A stretch of 64,000 bases of DNA from Schistocerca nitens (GCF_023898315.1 NC_064619.1:340553650-340617649); one strand, 5' to 3'. Positions 1 to 11,840 are shown, counted from the first letter of the stretch. Numbers and translations: made by a program. Notes: a model not told the origin generated them from the sequence alone.

Positions 1-905
1 CATGGACTCAAGTCGTTGGAAATTCCCTGCAGAAGTGTTGAGCTATGTTGCCTCTATAGCCATCCATAACTGCAAATGTGTTGCTGGTGCAGGATTTTGT
101 GCATGAATTAACCCCTCAATTATATCCCATAAATATATTTAATGGAATTCATGTTGGGCCATCTGGGTGGTCAAATCACTCTGTCGAACTGTCCAGAATG
201 TTGTTCAAACCAATCACGAACAGTTGTGGCCTGGTAACATGATGCATGTCATCCATAAAAATTCCATCGTTATTTGGGAACATGAAGTCCATGAAGGGCT
301 GAAAATGGTCTCCCAAGTAGCCACATATAACTATTTCCAGTCAATGATCAGTTCAGTTGAACCAGAGGACGAAGTCCATTCCACGTAAACATAGCCCACA
401 CCATTATGGAATCACCACCTGCATAATGCCTTTGTTACAACTTGGGTCCTTGGCTTCATGGGGTCTGTGCCACACTTGGACACAACCATCAATTCTTACC
501 AATGAAAGTCGGGGCTCATCTGACCAGACCACAGTTTTCCAGTTGTGTAGGATCCCCAATATGGTCAAGAGCCCAGGAGAGGTGCTGCAGGCAATGTGGT
601 ATTAGCAAAGGCACTCACATCAGTCATCTGCTTATGTAGCCCATTAATGACAAATTTTGCCACACTGTCCTAATGTACAGGTTTGTTGTACATCCCACAT
701 TGATTTCCACAGTTATTTCATGCAGTGTTGCTTGTCTGTTAGCACTGACAACTTTACACAAATGCCACTACTCTCAGTTGTTAAGTGATGGCCATTGGCC
801 ACTATGTTGTTTGTGGTGAGAGCTAATGCCTGAAATTTGGTATTCTCAGCACACCATCTGTATATGCGCATATAGCTATGCCACAACTTTTGTCACGATT
901 AATCC
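1..905 (-). mobile_element. Tc1-like transposon, truncated and internally deleted
   Basis: Minus-strand translation gives recognisable Tc1-type transposase pieces in several frames. One is WSDEPRLSLVRIDG with HRPHEA downstream (near 440-540), which carries the first catalytic Asp of the DDE triad. The element enters the window already truncated at base 1. Its terminal region lies near 850-900, around the words ATCTGTATATGCGC and CTTTTGTCAC. Compared with the abundant Schistocerca Tc1-like family I remember, the segment encoding the N-terminal DNA-binding domain is missing just before that terminus. Stops and frameshifts make it non-coding. Family assignment comes from motif reading and memory. 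Confidence 0.65.
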
Positions 906-2730
906 AGTGGTAGTTACACTACACTACATTTTTGGTTTCACTTCTTATAATATTTTTCCTCAGATATCTGTGAGTACAACAAAGACAAAAATTTGTATTA
1001 GTGATTGTTGCCCTGTTCTGACTGAGCTAGAGATTTAATGGAGTGCCTTATTTGTAAAACGACACCTGTTCAAAATATTATCTGTCACATAATAAATATT
1101 GCCTAGGGCTTGGTCTCTTGCCAGTATTTGCTTAGTGACATTTAGCCTGTACAAGTTTCAGGGAAGACAACAGGAATTTGACCTAGTCTGAGAATTTTGA
1201 AGACTCCAGAAGCCCAAACAAGACAGACACATGAGAAAAACTGTTTCACAGTATTTATTGCAAATGATTTGATAAAAACCTGAATCATTTTTAAGAGCAG
1301 AATTTTGTTTGAATCCTTTTCCTTTATTGAAAATTACAATGCAGTACTTGCCATTGCTTTTAATCATCATCAGTAACGTATCTAGATGAAGTTGAGACGT
1401 AGGTCATGAATAAAAACTGGAAGGTAAGCTGTGTGTGCTTAGTCAAGTCTTTTTTATGGTTTCTTTCTTCAGATTATTGAGTGCACTAATCTGGACAGAT
1501 CCAGGATTCCTGTAATCACCCAAACTGAAATACAGGTGGAAGTAATTTAACCGCTTGGACCTAGAGTTTAGCTTAGGATTTGTGCAGTTTTGGTCAGCCA
1601 CAGACTGCATATCTCACATTTTTTCTTTTCTCGATGAATCATGAGATGCTATTGTCCTTTGTGATTATTCTCTTCTGTAAAAGCAAACCAATAAACACAC
1701 AATACATTCAGTGTTTAGGACAATCACTTCACATCTTAAATTACTCTCCAAATTGTATGCAGTAGAGCAGGTCTGTTCACTGATCTGCTCATGTGAGCTG
1801 GCTCAAGGCAACATATGGTGCAGAAAGGTGTGGCGAGGAGAGGGAGGAATTGCAACATGATAGCTCTGCAATGAGTCTTCAATTCTGCAGCCAATAATCT
1901 CCATGTTCCACAGAGGTGTATCGCTTCATGGTGGCTCCTTAGCGTGTTTTATAGCAAATGTATTTTCTAAAACTGTTGTATTAATTAGAAATAACAACAA
2001 AATGAAGCAACCCTTGATATTTCAATGAAGTGAAGAACATGGGGCAGCTAAGTAGGAAACATGGTATTTCTTACAGTTGGTGCAGCCTTATGATTAATGT
2101 CATTTTAGGATGAAATTTAAGTTGACAAACCTGTATTTAGTGGGCATTATATTAAAACATTAAACATAGAAACACAGGATGTCAATGAATATTGCTTTTC
2201 TGCTATTCACTAAAGCATCAATGTCTTCTATCACTTTTTGAACATTATTAAGTTGAAACCTGTCAGTATGCTTCTGTGGGCAGATTCTGTTCTCTTCACT
2301 GTGGAAGTAAGTTGCTTGTCAAAGAATGTAAATCAAAACATTGACATAATCACAGCTACAAACTTCTAAAGTCATAGAAATTTACGTTGAGAAAAATTCT
2401 TATAAACATTTTTTGAGACTAATTTCATTAAGGAACTTACAACACAATGTAGGTCCATATGTTATAGCTATAGCTCAGTTTCCATATCTTTACTATCAAG
2501 TGAGAAGACACTGAACTTTTCATTTAATATTTCAAAATCCTGAAAATGAATCTCAAATTTGTGGAGACGACCAATGAATATATTTTGATATTGTTTAAAA
2601 TTTCATTCCTTTTCCCATAGTTAAACATGGCAACTTGGAAAAACGAGCTATGATCTCATTGCCTTGCTGTCTATTCCACAAATAGAGTTTCATCTTAATG
2701 GCCCGAATCATACATCTTTGAAATTAATAC
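906..2730. other. Unassigned non-coding stretch
   Basis: AT-rich sequence with no ORF longer than about 70 codons that resembles a protein. I see no inverted-repeat pair, tRNA-like box or long microsatellite. It is probably intergenic or decayed repeat. Confidence 0.4.
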
Positions 2731-2760
2731 GAGGGTCGTTCAATAAGTAATGCCCCACTT
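2731..2760 (+). repeat. Single mariner-type terminal repeat
   Basis: The words GAGGGTCGTTCAATAAGTAA and then TGCCCCACTT match the typical end of mariner-like elements (GAGGGTCRTTCAAWAAGTAATGC). It is followed by a T-tract. No opposing copy was found nearby and no transposase is readable downstream, so this is one end of a remnant or of a non-autonomous derivative. Confidence 0.45.
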
Positions 2761-4239
2761 TTTTTTTTTTTTAAATCCATTCATATATATATAGAAAGAG
2801 CTCCATGATCAGCCTTGCTGACACACAAGTTGCTAACATGGTATCAACTACGATGACTTGCACCAGGCAACCTGTCAACCCAACGGGAGGCTAGCCACAC
2901 CCACATTTCATTTATTTCCCTTGCACTACATAATGACACATGGCTGCTCCATTCATGGGTGGCGAGTGAGCACGAGTGCTCTTGTTCGCCTAGATGCATC
3001 ATCAACAGACCTGCACTAGGCCTCACTCATATTTATGCAGCATGCCGTCTAGGGATGTTGTGTAACACTTCCTAGTGATACGAAATTATGCCTGGGGCTT
3101 GAAAGTGGCTAAAGATGACTTCTTTCTCTATTTGATACAGAAAGTGCTCACACCATTACCTTGTTGGCTACAAATGGATGAACAAGTGACAGGATTTGAA
3201 AATCCTCAAGAAGTACTTGCAGGTGTGTGTGGCGGAATAATATCTCAACACAGGGCATTGCCTACAGAATTCTCAAAAATGGTAAGTGCTGTGTCGTACA
3301 GACAAGACACAGCCTGGGTAAAAACACCACTGGCACAAAGATGCGAGTTGGTGACAGTGCCATGGAGACTCGCCACTTGTGCGGGTTCCACCAGTGCCAT
3401 GGGCAGTGTTGATGATGAAGATGTTGACTTCGCCTCAGCCAATTGACGGCTGAGTACAATTTGCCAATGACCGGATGACAATGGGCAGAAGCCTACTCTA
3501 AAGATAGAACAGCAGCTCTTGTCCACTTTGTTATAAATAATTGTCCAGGGCTAACTTAGACAGGGAACGTCCTGAACTCTTAGAAGTGAACAGACTATTA
3601 CTGTATATTGCATTTGCTATGTACTGTGGAGTTTACGTAACATTATTTACACTAGCCATTGAGGGTATCTTTTGTGTTATATTACATGCAGTGTTGCAGA
3701 CTTCATTGTTCGACAAGTCACAAAGGTAAGTAAACCTTTTTAACTTATTTGTGTGACTTTGTTACTAATTTGTTGGAGCGTTGTAGATCCTACATTCTCC
3801 TATCCTGTTACCTGATGCTGACGCATAGCTGTGCAATAGGGGCAGGGAGAAACTGTCTTAGCAGTGTACTGCACCATAAGCCATTTCACAAACTCTGCCT
3901 ACCATAATATAACAGGGGCACCTTGGCCTCCACAGCAGTAGCAATGAGGCCTTTATAAAAGTAGTGACGAGAGTTTGGAAAAATAAGGAACACAGTCTAG
4001 CATATTCCCATTTATAAATAGTTCTGCCAACCTGCAGTGGAAAATGTTCAAATTACTTTCATTTGAGGAGTGCCTTGGGGGGGGGGGGGGGGGGGAAATC
4101 TTTATCGCAGACTGTTTCACCTTCAGAAAAATAGCAACTTCAGTCAAAATTTGGTTTTATTAGTGTTGTACATCCAACCACTTATGCTAAGTAACCTTAT
4201 GAATACGATAAGATGGCCAACAACCTTATTTGAGAAATA
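2761..4239. other. Unassigned stretch with poly-G tract
   Basis: No recognisable gene. A 123-codon ORF at 3075-3446 has no motif I know and is overlapped by antisense ORFs of similar size, so I do not call it. A run of about 17 G lies at 4078-4095. A motif resembling a splice donor (AAAGGTAAGT) sits at about 3722-3731 but no adjacent exon could be supported. Confidence 0.35.
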
Positions 4240-5168
4240 CAGGGTGATTCAAAAAGAATACCACAACTTTAAAAATGTGTATTTAATGAAAGAAACATAA
4301 TATAACCTTCTGTTATACATCATTACAAAGAGTATTTAAAAAGGTTTTTTTCACTCAAAAACAAGTTCAGAGATGTTCAATATGGCCCCCTCCAGACACA
4401 CGAGCAATATCAACCCTATACTCCAACTCGTTCCACACTCTCTGTAGCATATCAGACGTAACAGTTTGGATAGCTGCTGCTATTTCTCGTTTCAAATCAT
4501 CAATGGTGGCTGGGAGAGGTGGCCGAAACACCATATCCTTAACATACCCCCATAAGAAAAAATCGCAGGGGGTAAGATCAGGGCTTCTTGGAGGCCAGTG
4601 ATGAAGTGCTCTGTCACGGGCTGCCTGGCGGCCGATCCATCGCCTCGGGTAGTTGACGTTCAGGTTTCATAACTAACCTTTTTCGTAGGACTCTCCATAC
4701 AGTTGATTGTGGAATTTGCAGCTCTCTGCTAGCTCTGCGAGTCGATTTTCCTGGGCTGCCAACAAATGCTTGCTGGATGCGTGCTACATGTTCATCACTC
4801 GTTCTCGGCCGTCCAGAACTTTTCCCTTTGCACAAACACCCATTCTCTGTAAACTGTTTATACCAATGTTTAATACACCACCTATCAGGAGGTTTAACAC
4901 CATACTTCGTTCAAAATGCACGCTGAACAACTGTTGTCGATTCACTTCTGCCGTACTCAATAACACAAAAAGCTTTCTGTTGAGCGGTCGCCATCTTAGC
5001 ATCAACTGACGCTGACGCCTAGTCAACAGCGCCTCAAGCGAACAAATGTACAACTAAATGAAACTTTATAGCTCCCTTAATTCGCCGACAGATAGTGCTT
5101 AGCTCTGCCTTTTGTCGTTGCAGAGTTTTAAATTCCTAAAGTTGTGGTATTCTTTTTGAACCACCCTG
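4240..5168 (-). mobile_element. Mariner-like element, internal deletion derivative
   Basis: The element is flanked by TA (4238-4239 and 5169-5170). Both ends read CAGGGTGRTTCAAAAAGAAT inward and continue as near-identical inverted repeats for about 33 bp. On the minus strand the N-terminal half of a mariner-type transposase is readable. It starts as MATAQQKAFCVIEYGRSES near 4990 and includes a helix-turn-helix region with RASRELQIPQSTVWRVLRK. The reading then jumps to the C-terminal part (FFLMG, a decayed CDFFLWG). The catalytic core with the first two Asp residues is missing and the frame is broken. At 929 bp with intact ends it looks like a non-autonomous derivative that could only move with a transposase supplied in trans. 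Confidence 0.8.
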
Positions 5169-5179
5169 TACATCAAATT

Positions 5180-5345
5180 CCATAAAGGTAAAGGTAGCTT
5201 TAATCAACCCAAAGGTTGGTTTGAAGACCACAGTGCTTTACTAAGCAAGGTCCTGTGGGATGTGGTGTTCACTTGGCCTCCTCTGCCTTTGAACTGACTG
5301 ACCCAGCTGGTTACAGGGGGATCTGCAGTGCAACTCACCAGTTTT
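5180..5345. repeat. Probable SINE-like interspersed repeat
   Basis: This segment contains the words GGTTGGTTTGAAGACCACAG and CCTCCTCTGCCTTTGAACTG, then GACCCAGCTGGTTACAGGGG. I recognise them as a dispersed repeat common in grasshopper genomic sequence. No target-site duplication or tail was delimited, so the boundaries are approximate. Confidence 0.4.
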
Positions 5346-7794
5346 CACACTAACAAACATTGCTAGATGTGAAAAAAATGATAAGTGACAGGTCCAAATC
5401 CTCGAACTGATTTAGACTGAACCCCATCCCTTTGGATCCTCTGAGCCACATCCAGATTTCGTGGCAAGTACCATCATTCCTATACATGTAACTTGTTCAG
5501 TATATGGATAAGGAAGGAGAAAGCACCCCTATGCCAAATGCAAGAACTCAAGACATTATTCTCTTCCAAAGCCACATTCTGAACTGATAATAACTGTTTG
5601 GAACTGAATCCTTTTCAACTCCACTGCTAACAGATGTATTGAATGTGATATATGGAACCATCCTTCTACTTCTAACACCTGCACGTTACAAAGTTTCCAA
5701 TATATTAGATGCCACCTTTTCACTGTTTGTTGTAATGCCATTTTTCAACTTCTAATTGATCATTAATTATATCATACACTGAATGTTTAATTATTACACC
5801 GAATGTAAGTATCTTGCATCTCCATGAAAATTTTCAAATACAGCAACATATGTTTGAAACTGTGCACTTAACTTTGTTGCTGTGTAGTTACTCTCAAAGG
5901 GTAGGATTTCACACACTGTTGTTCAAATAAAATAACTATGTGATTGGAGTTTGGAGATGGGGAAGAAGGGGCTGTGTTGTTGAGATGCAGCCAACTGCAC
6001 CTGACAATGTTTAGCATGGGCAACACAACAAGCATGTGGCTAACCAACACACTGAAATGTCAATCACAAATTATTTTTATCACAGCATAAAAATCATATT
6101 TGTCAGAACACTGATGCATTATAATTTCTACTTAATTTTTATATTTCAATGTTCAACATTTACACAAAAAAGATCAAGACTAGAGTAAACCTTCTACAAA
6201 GATAAATGCATAATTGTCAGGAATAAGACTATTATTGTAAAATAACTGCAGTGAGAAACAGTGATTAGGAATACTCCTGAGTATTTAGTAGTAAATATTT
6301 GTACCTTTAAAATACTGTTCCAGGCTACAACAAATGCATATATTGGTTATGCAATCTGAAATTTCAGATGTTAGCACAGTAGTTACAAGAATAAAGTTGT
6401 GTGCTTTAAATACCCTTCAATCATAAATACAGGAGTTCTGCAGTCAATTTAGTGCCATTTACTCCCAAAATAGAAAGTAACTTTTTTTTTTTAAACTTTC
6501 ATTACAAACTACCATTACATACTCTAATGTTTTGACTTGTAATGAGAAAATCAGAGTTTACTTTCATCAACATGCCACTTCAATACTCATGGTGAAGACT
6601 GACATGCTATAAATTGTATTCTCTTGCATATATTTTCTTTCTATAAAAAAGAAGTCTCACTGATCAATAACAGTTAAAAGAGTCTTCCCTCTAACGAATT
6701 TTGTGATAATGGAGACTTTCTTGCTCCAGATGTTTTATAAATAATTTGTGCTTTGAAAGAACTGGGGCTGTGTATGAACCCCAGATGTCAGATCATTTGT
6801 GTCTTGAGATTACCAATATTTATGTATCACACTGAAAAAATCTTGTGCATGAAAAGGCTTGGCACCATAATTATTTATGCAATGTTCATAAAAACAAATT
6901 GTGTCTCAGAAGTTTTTTTTTTGTTTTGTTTAAATATTGGACTATGACTAGCCACGGTGAGATTCCTGCTAGCACCCAGAGTTTTACAGTCAGTATCAAC
7001 TGACTGAACTTTGGCAACAACTGTTGAGCAATACGTAGAACACCACACACCAATCTGCAGGGTTTGTTCACAGGCGAATTCTGAAAGCACTGGAATAAAA
7101 GAAAAATGAACAACTTGTTAACAGCATGTTATGTAAGAATAATGTTGGACTTGACCAGTCACAGTTAATCTATTAATGCTATTTGACATCACATCATATG
7201 ATACTGAACTTCCCAGTTCAGACCATGAAAGAATAAAACTGATCTTTATTAACAGTTACCTGGAATGACCTAAGAATTGTGCAAGAGAATTTCTGTGTGG
7301 TTTGGAAAGTAAAAGAGAGGTACTAGCAGAACTGAAACTGTGCAAGTGTGTTGTGCTCATGAAAATCAAGGTTTTGTACTCCAGTCCTGGTCCGTTTCAC
7401 AATTTTAGTCTGCTGGGAAGTTTCAAAACCATGCACACTCAACTTCAATGTGAAAGATTCAGTCTGGTTCCTCGAATTACTCGAATTAGTTTTGTCTAAC
7501 GGCACCAAAAAAATTATGCAATCAACTTCATACTGGTCTCACTGAGTTATTTTATTGTGCAAAGTCACAAAAAAAGAGACCAGAAGGCCATAAAAAGTAA
7601 TTTTTATGTATATCTATTCACTAGCAAGCTACTTTATTGTGGTTGTCGGACGAAATTTCATGTACCATGATCATTTTCCGCTGTTCTGTTCCTCGTGTGA
7701 ATGGTGCATGGGGAAGACTACCTATTTATAACCTTCCATATGAGCTTCAATTTATTTGACTTTAGTAAGATATATGAGGAAGGAAGTAATTGAG
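5346..7794. other. Unassigned AT-rich stretch
   Basis: I found no supportable gene, RNA or delimited repeat in these 2.4 kb. The ORFs are short, mutually overlapping and without recognisable motifs. Confidence 0.4.
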
Positions 7795-8676
7795 AGGGCT
7801 AACCAGAAAGTAACATACGTTTTGAAATAAAAAATGAACACTTATGGTAAAACCAAATTTTATTATATACATTTTAAAGATAAGCTCCTAAGCTATTTTT
7901 CTACATAACTGGCATTCAAATTGAGGCACTATCATATCATGACAAGTTTTTCAATACCCTCCCTACAGAAATCTGCCTCCTGCGATTGCAACCACTGGTT
8001 TATATCGACACACAGTTCAGCATCAGCATCAAATGTTGTGGGAAGAGATGGTAGTCGCTCAGTGCCAAATAATGGCTGTGTGGTGGATGATCAAACACCT
8101 CCCATTAAAAACCCCACCAGAGTTCTCAGGTATGATTAGTTGTGTGTTGTCTTGAAGAAACAAAACTTTTGCACTCAGTTTTCCCTAACGCTTGGTTTGT
8201 ATCAACTGCTTTAACTTCGTCGGCGTTTGACAATAACTGAGTTAATTGTGTGCCATATTCAACAAAATCAACTAGAATCACTCCAGTGGCCTCGATCTTT
8301 CTTGCTGATAGCTTTTGCAAACACTTCCATTGTTTCTTGGGAGGATTTATGGGTCCCCATTCCATCGACTGCCTTTTTGTTTCACAATTGACATGCTTCA
8401 CCTATGTCTTGTCCCCAGTTATGATACTATCTTTAACTTTGTTACCATTTTCTCATTATCTTCGAGGAAGGTCAGTGCTGCAGTGAGTCTCTGTTTTTCG
8501 TGATCTTCTATTAGGATTTTGGGAACCCAACTAGCACAAAATTTGTTGTAACCAAGCTTCTCCACCACAATTTCATGCACCAAACTTTGCGATTACAGAT
8601 CATTTTCCCCAAATTTCACAGTGTGATGACTGTCATGAATTTTGTCCATTTTCATCACCAGTTCATCAGTCACAAG

Positions 8677-9225
8677 TCTAGTACCTCCCGCCGGAAGTCG
8701 AACACACGCCAGAACAAATGGACGCGGCCAGCCCATAGAGGGCTCCGTGCCCGCGGCGGCTCTTCTGCGCAGTGGCTCTTGCGCAGAGAGGGCGCCACCG
8801 CTACACCACGTACAGACCGCGGCCAATAGCCACTCCCTCCAGTTTCGTATATAGGGACCCGCTCTGCCCTAGTCCAGTCAGTCTGGTACTCTCTCCGTAT
8901 TGCATCTCTATCTCGGCGGTACTGTGTTCTAGTCATTGCTCGTTGTTGACATTTGCCTGGCTCTGGTTCAGAGTGGATTTACTGTTGGTGTTTGGTGTTG
9001 TGGTTTCTACAAGCCTCCGTTGTTTATCTCTTCCTTGTTGTGTCGGTCGTTGTCGGTTGTTGTCAGTTGTCGTTGGTCTGTCGTCCCACTCGCCCTTGTG
9101 TTTGCCCGGTGGTGCGTGCTCCACCACCGGCGGCTTCCCCGCCTGGCGGCTCACCGGCGGCTCCCCCGCCTGGCGGCTCCGATCCACAGCCCAAGGCGTT
9201 CCCACAGTTGGTTTTGGTTTCTACA
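8677..9225 (+). repeat. Solo LTR of a retrotransposon, 549 bp
   Basis: A GC-rich block differs sharply from its AT-rich surroundings. It is flanked by a perfect 5-bp duplication ACAAG (8672-8676 and 9226-9230). Its termini are TCTAG and CTACA, consistent with an original TGTAG...CTACA pair carrying one substitution. It sits inside mariner coding sequence, which becomes contiguous when it is removed. It holds plus-strand promoter signals. Near 9130-9176 it contains an imperfect tandem duplication of about 27 bp centred on GGCGGCT words. No internal retroelement coding sequence flanks it, so it is a solo LTR left by recombination. A gypsy-type origin is likely from the 5-bp duplication but is not proven. 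Confidence 0.75.
8823..8882 (+). promoter_or_regulatory. LTR core promoter: CCAAT, TATA box, initiator
   Basis: The solo LTR carries CCAAT at 8823-8827, TATATA at 8848-8853 and an arthropod-type initiator TCAGT at 8878-8882. The distance from the TATA start to the initiator A is about 32 bp, which is canonical. Whether it is still transcriptionally active is unknown. Confidence 0.5.
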
Positions 9226-9355
9226 ACAAGGCTAGGCCTACCACTGCGGTCCTCATGAAGAACACTGGTACAGCTGTTTTGAAAATCAATGCAACACTGC
9301 CTCACTCAGGTTTCACTCATTATGCCTTTTTCCATACACATCACAAAAGGTCATA

Positions 9356-9940
9356 ATAAATTTCAATTATTTTGTAGTTTTATTTTTTTTTTATTTTTTT
9401 TTTTCAAAATCCAAGTCTCAATTCTGATGCTGAGCTTGTCTGATGTCATGGGAATGGGGTCAGAAGTCACCAGCATAAACGGCGCAGCCTCAGCTGAAGG
9501 GGAGTAGTTGCAGTGAGTCTTGGGACAGTATTGACAGATGTAGCAAAATGACACATGGACAGTTACAGATGCAAATATTTTTCTAGATAGCACTGTATTG
9601 TTTTGCTCAGTGTAAATGTGGGAACACTGATGCAATGAGATATTTCAGTGCATCCCACTGAAGACTTTATATTTTTAATGTGATCTTAACTTTATAAATA
9701 ACAAAATCTATTTGTGGATCTGCAACCCTAGACAAACACAAGATAAGTTAGGAGTTTTAGATCTGAGAGTCTACTGTATTAGTGGGGTCACATGAATGTC
9801 ATTTCTAATAAATATCAAGATGCATACTCCTAGATATTTAATGGCTTGTGGCTGTAAACAGTCGTCTTCAATCAAACACTAATGGCTCTTTTGGGAAAAA
9901 GTACACATTGACCATGCAGGATTTAGACATTAGAACATAA
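9356..9940. other. Unassigned stretch
   Basis: Begins with T-rich tracts (about 9378-9407). No gene or delimited repeat recognised. Confidence 0.35.
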
Positions 9941-10150
9941 ATAATATAATTATAATCACTACTAGCTTCAGCCACAAATTGGCCATCTTCAGAGTTTATT
10001 CACCATAGGTGGCATTTGGTGGAAAAGGCATATGACAAAAATTATTTCATGAAATGCCATCTATGCGGTATGCAGTAGAATCTGAAGATGCTCAATGTAG
10101 TGTTAAAACTGGTGGTGACTGTTGTCATAATTGTGATTATGAATAATACA
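9941..10150. repeat. Inverted pair of CTGAAGA...AC(T)GGT-type repeats
   Basis: Two related segments face each other. The minus-strand copy (about 9940-10000) reads CTGAAGATGGCC, then GTGGCTGAAGC, then TAGTAGTGATTATAATTATA. The plus-strand copy (about 10080-10140) reads CTGAAGATGCTC, then AAAACTGGTGGTGACTG, then ATAATTGTGATTAT. The layout CTGANGA - short hairpin - GAAAC - GGTA resembles the hammerhead-like terminal motif of Penelope-like elements. Both copies have diverged from that consensus. See the better copy at 63272-63318. Confidence 0.4.
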
Positions 10151-11077
10151 GAAAGGAGTATGTAAGAAATGGGCCTTTCTGTCTATTTATGTGCAGTACA
10201 TTGTGCAAGTTGGCAAACTGCTAGTCACTGTACCAGAATCAGTCCTCTGCAGGTCTTCCTCCATTTCAATACATTTTTCTGGTGCTCTACTGTACAACAG
10301 CACCATCAGTTAACACCTTCGTGGAGTGTTTCTGAAGAGCAAGGATGTGATGCTTACATTTTATAGCTGGGTGATGCAACATTTGATTTTATATTCGATG
10401 AGGGCCCAGAGTTGTATTTCGGAACATTGAAAATGTTGTGAGAAGTTCCCACTCAGAGAAAGGGTTCCATATATTGCCTGTTGAAAGACAGTATGATGAA
10501 TGGTGGAGGGTAGTTACGAGAACTGACTGTAAGGTCTGATTTCACTACGCAACCATGACAGGTGCCTAGGAAGATGGGTAGGGGGGGGGGGGGGGGGAGC
10601 AAGCACTAGAAAAAGAAATAAATAATTATTATTGTGTAGTGGGCTAAGGCTCTGTGACATTTAAAGGTAATATGGAATATTTCAGCAGATGGCACTTATA
10701 TTATTGAAGTGCCCTTCTGCGGCATTTTAATTGCTACAGAGACTTCCTGCATCAACAAAGGGACTGGACTCTGAAGGGATACCTTGAGGCCCATGGAAAG
10801 TTGTATCAAATGTCAGAAGTGCTAAAAAGAGTCAGCATTCTTAAGAATCCAATGAGGGGAGTCTAGTGCAGTATCAGTGTGGGAGAGAGAATATAATCAG
10901 GTTGTAATAATTATTACTGAGGTCACTGTAAATCTTCCACTGAATAAAAGGGTACAATTTTGGGCAAGACCACAGATCCACATCTGCTCTAATAAGCTAC
11001 CACAGTTAGTGATCTTATGGCTATCCCACAAAAGGTGTATGTGCATTAAAATCTCCCAGAAAAACAAAGGTTGGTTG
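10151..11077. other. Unassigned stretch with poly-G tract
   Basis: No gene recognised. A run of about 18 G lies at 10580-10598. Confidence 0.35.
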
Positions 11078-11257
11078 CAGAATGAGATTTTCACTCTGCA
11101 GCAGAGTGTGCGCTGATATGAAACTTCCTGGCAGATTAAAACTTGCCCGCGAAAGGCAAAGGTCCCGAGTTCGAGTCTCGGTCGGGCACACAGTTTTAAT
11201 CTGCCAGGAAGTTTCATATCAGCGCACACTCCGCTGCAGAGTGAAAATCTCATTCTG
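11078..11257. repeat. Fold-back repeat with 65-bp arms around tRNA-like 3' half
   Basis: Positions 11078-11142 and 11193-11257 are inverted repeats of each other with a single mismatch (GCAGCAGAG against its GCAGCGGAG counterpart). They enclose a 50-bp loop that contains the 3' half of a tRNA-like sequence, including GAGTTCGAGTC. The right half (11141-11216) is a direct copy of 11438-11513, offset by 297 bp. The locus is therefore a head-to-tail array with one inverted arm added at its left side. I recognise it as an abundant Schistocerca repeat. Confidence 0.75.
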
Positions 11258-11513
11258 GAAACATCCCCCAGGCTGTGGCTAAGCCATGTCTCCGCTATAT
11301 CCTTTCTTTCAGGAGTGCTAGTTCTGCAAGGTTCGCAGGAGAGCTTCTGTAAAGTTTGGAAGGTAGGAGGATACTGGCAGAAGTAAAGCTGTGAGTACCG
11401 GGCTTGAGTCGTGCTTCGGTAGCTCAGTTGGTAGAGCACTTGCCCGCGAAAGGCAAAGGTCCCGAGTTCGAGTCTCGGTCGGGCACACAGTTTTAATCTG
11501 CCAGGAAGTTTCA
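11258..11513 (+). repeat. tRNA-derived SINE-like repeat unit
   Basis: This unit contains a tRNA-like stretch at 11413-11486. It has box A TAGCTCAGTTGG (11420-11431), box B around GAGTTCGAGTC (11464-11474) and an anticodon-like stem TTGCC/GGCAA with loop CGCGAAA. It lacks the conserved U33, its acceptor arms do not pair properly and it has a long non-tRNA flank on both sides. It is therefore a pol III-derived SINE rather than a tRNA gene. It ends with CTGCCAGGAAGTTTC, directly abutting the 3' end of the next LINE. Confidence 0.65.
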
Positions 11514-11840
11514 AAGGTTGGTTGGTTGGAGAAGGGACCAAACTACGCGGTCGTCAGTCCCTCCGACCTTAGATTAACTGAAACCGATAAAATCCCACAT
11601 TAGGAGAGGGAACTACAATGTCCATAAAATGATAAACTAATGACAGGGAAGGAAGGAAGAAGCACAGGAGACAAGAGAGACGCTCAAGACATAACAGATC
11701 CCGTAAGGAAAGGAGTGGGAAGGCAGAGGGCCCGGGTTGAACCACCAAGCCCAGTTGAAACCAATCCAGTTGGAGTGAAGGCGGGAGGCAAGAGGGCCTA
11801 CCATCCCCTCCACTCACCGATAAGGCGGAAGATCCCTCCC

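Larger units (their letters stand above)
7795..9355 (-). mobile_element. Mariner-like remnant split by a solo LTR
   Basis: On the minus strand the N-terminal HTH linker of a mariner transposase is readable at about 9225-9350 (CDVYGKRHNE, then HEDRSGRPS). It continues on the other side of the inserted LTR (LVTDELVMKMDKI, about 8640-8676) and into central sequence (GPINPPKKQWKC, about 8310-8345). The left end at 7795-7825 (GAGGGCTAACCAGAAAGTAA) resembles a mariner terminal repeat. The opposite terminal repeat was not found, so the upper boundary is where homology stops. Many stops and frameshifts show it is dead. Removing 8677-9225 plus one ACAAG restores continuity of the HTH linker. Confidence 0.7.

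Noticed and set aside
3075-3446. 123-codon plus-strand ORF
   Set aside because: No recognisable domain, and antisense ORFs of similar length cover the same bases. Not supportable as a gene.
8772-9356. 194-codon ORF and overlapping ORFs in the GC-rich block
   Set aside because: All strands and frames are open because the block is GC-rich. It coincides with the solo LTR and shows no protein motif.
11413-11486. Functional tRNA gene
   Set aside because: Box A and B are present, but the acceptor arms do not pair, U33 is missing, and the same unit is tandemly repeated with long non-tRNA flanks. It is a tRNA-derived repeat.
10897-11541. 214-codon minus-strand ORF
   Set aside because: It simply crosses the tandem and fold-back tRNA-like repeat and repeats RPRLELGTFAFRGQV twice. 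It is antisense of the repeat, not a gene.
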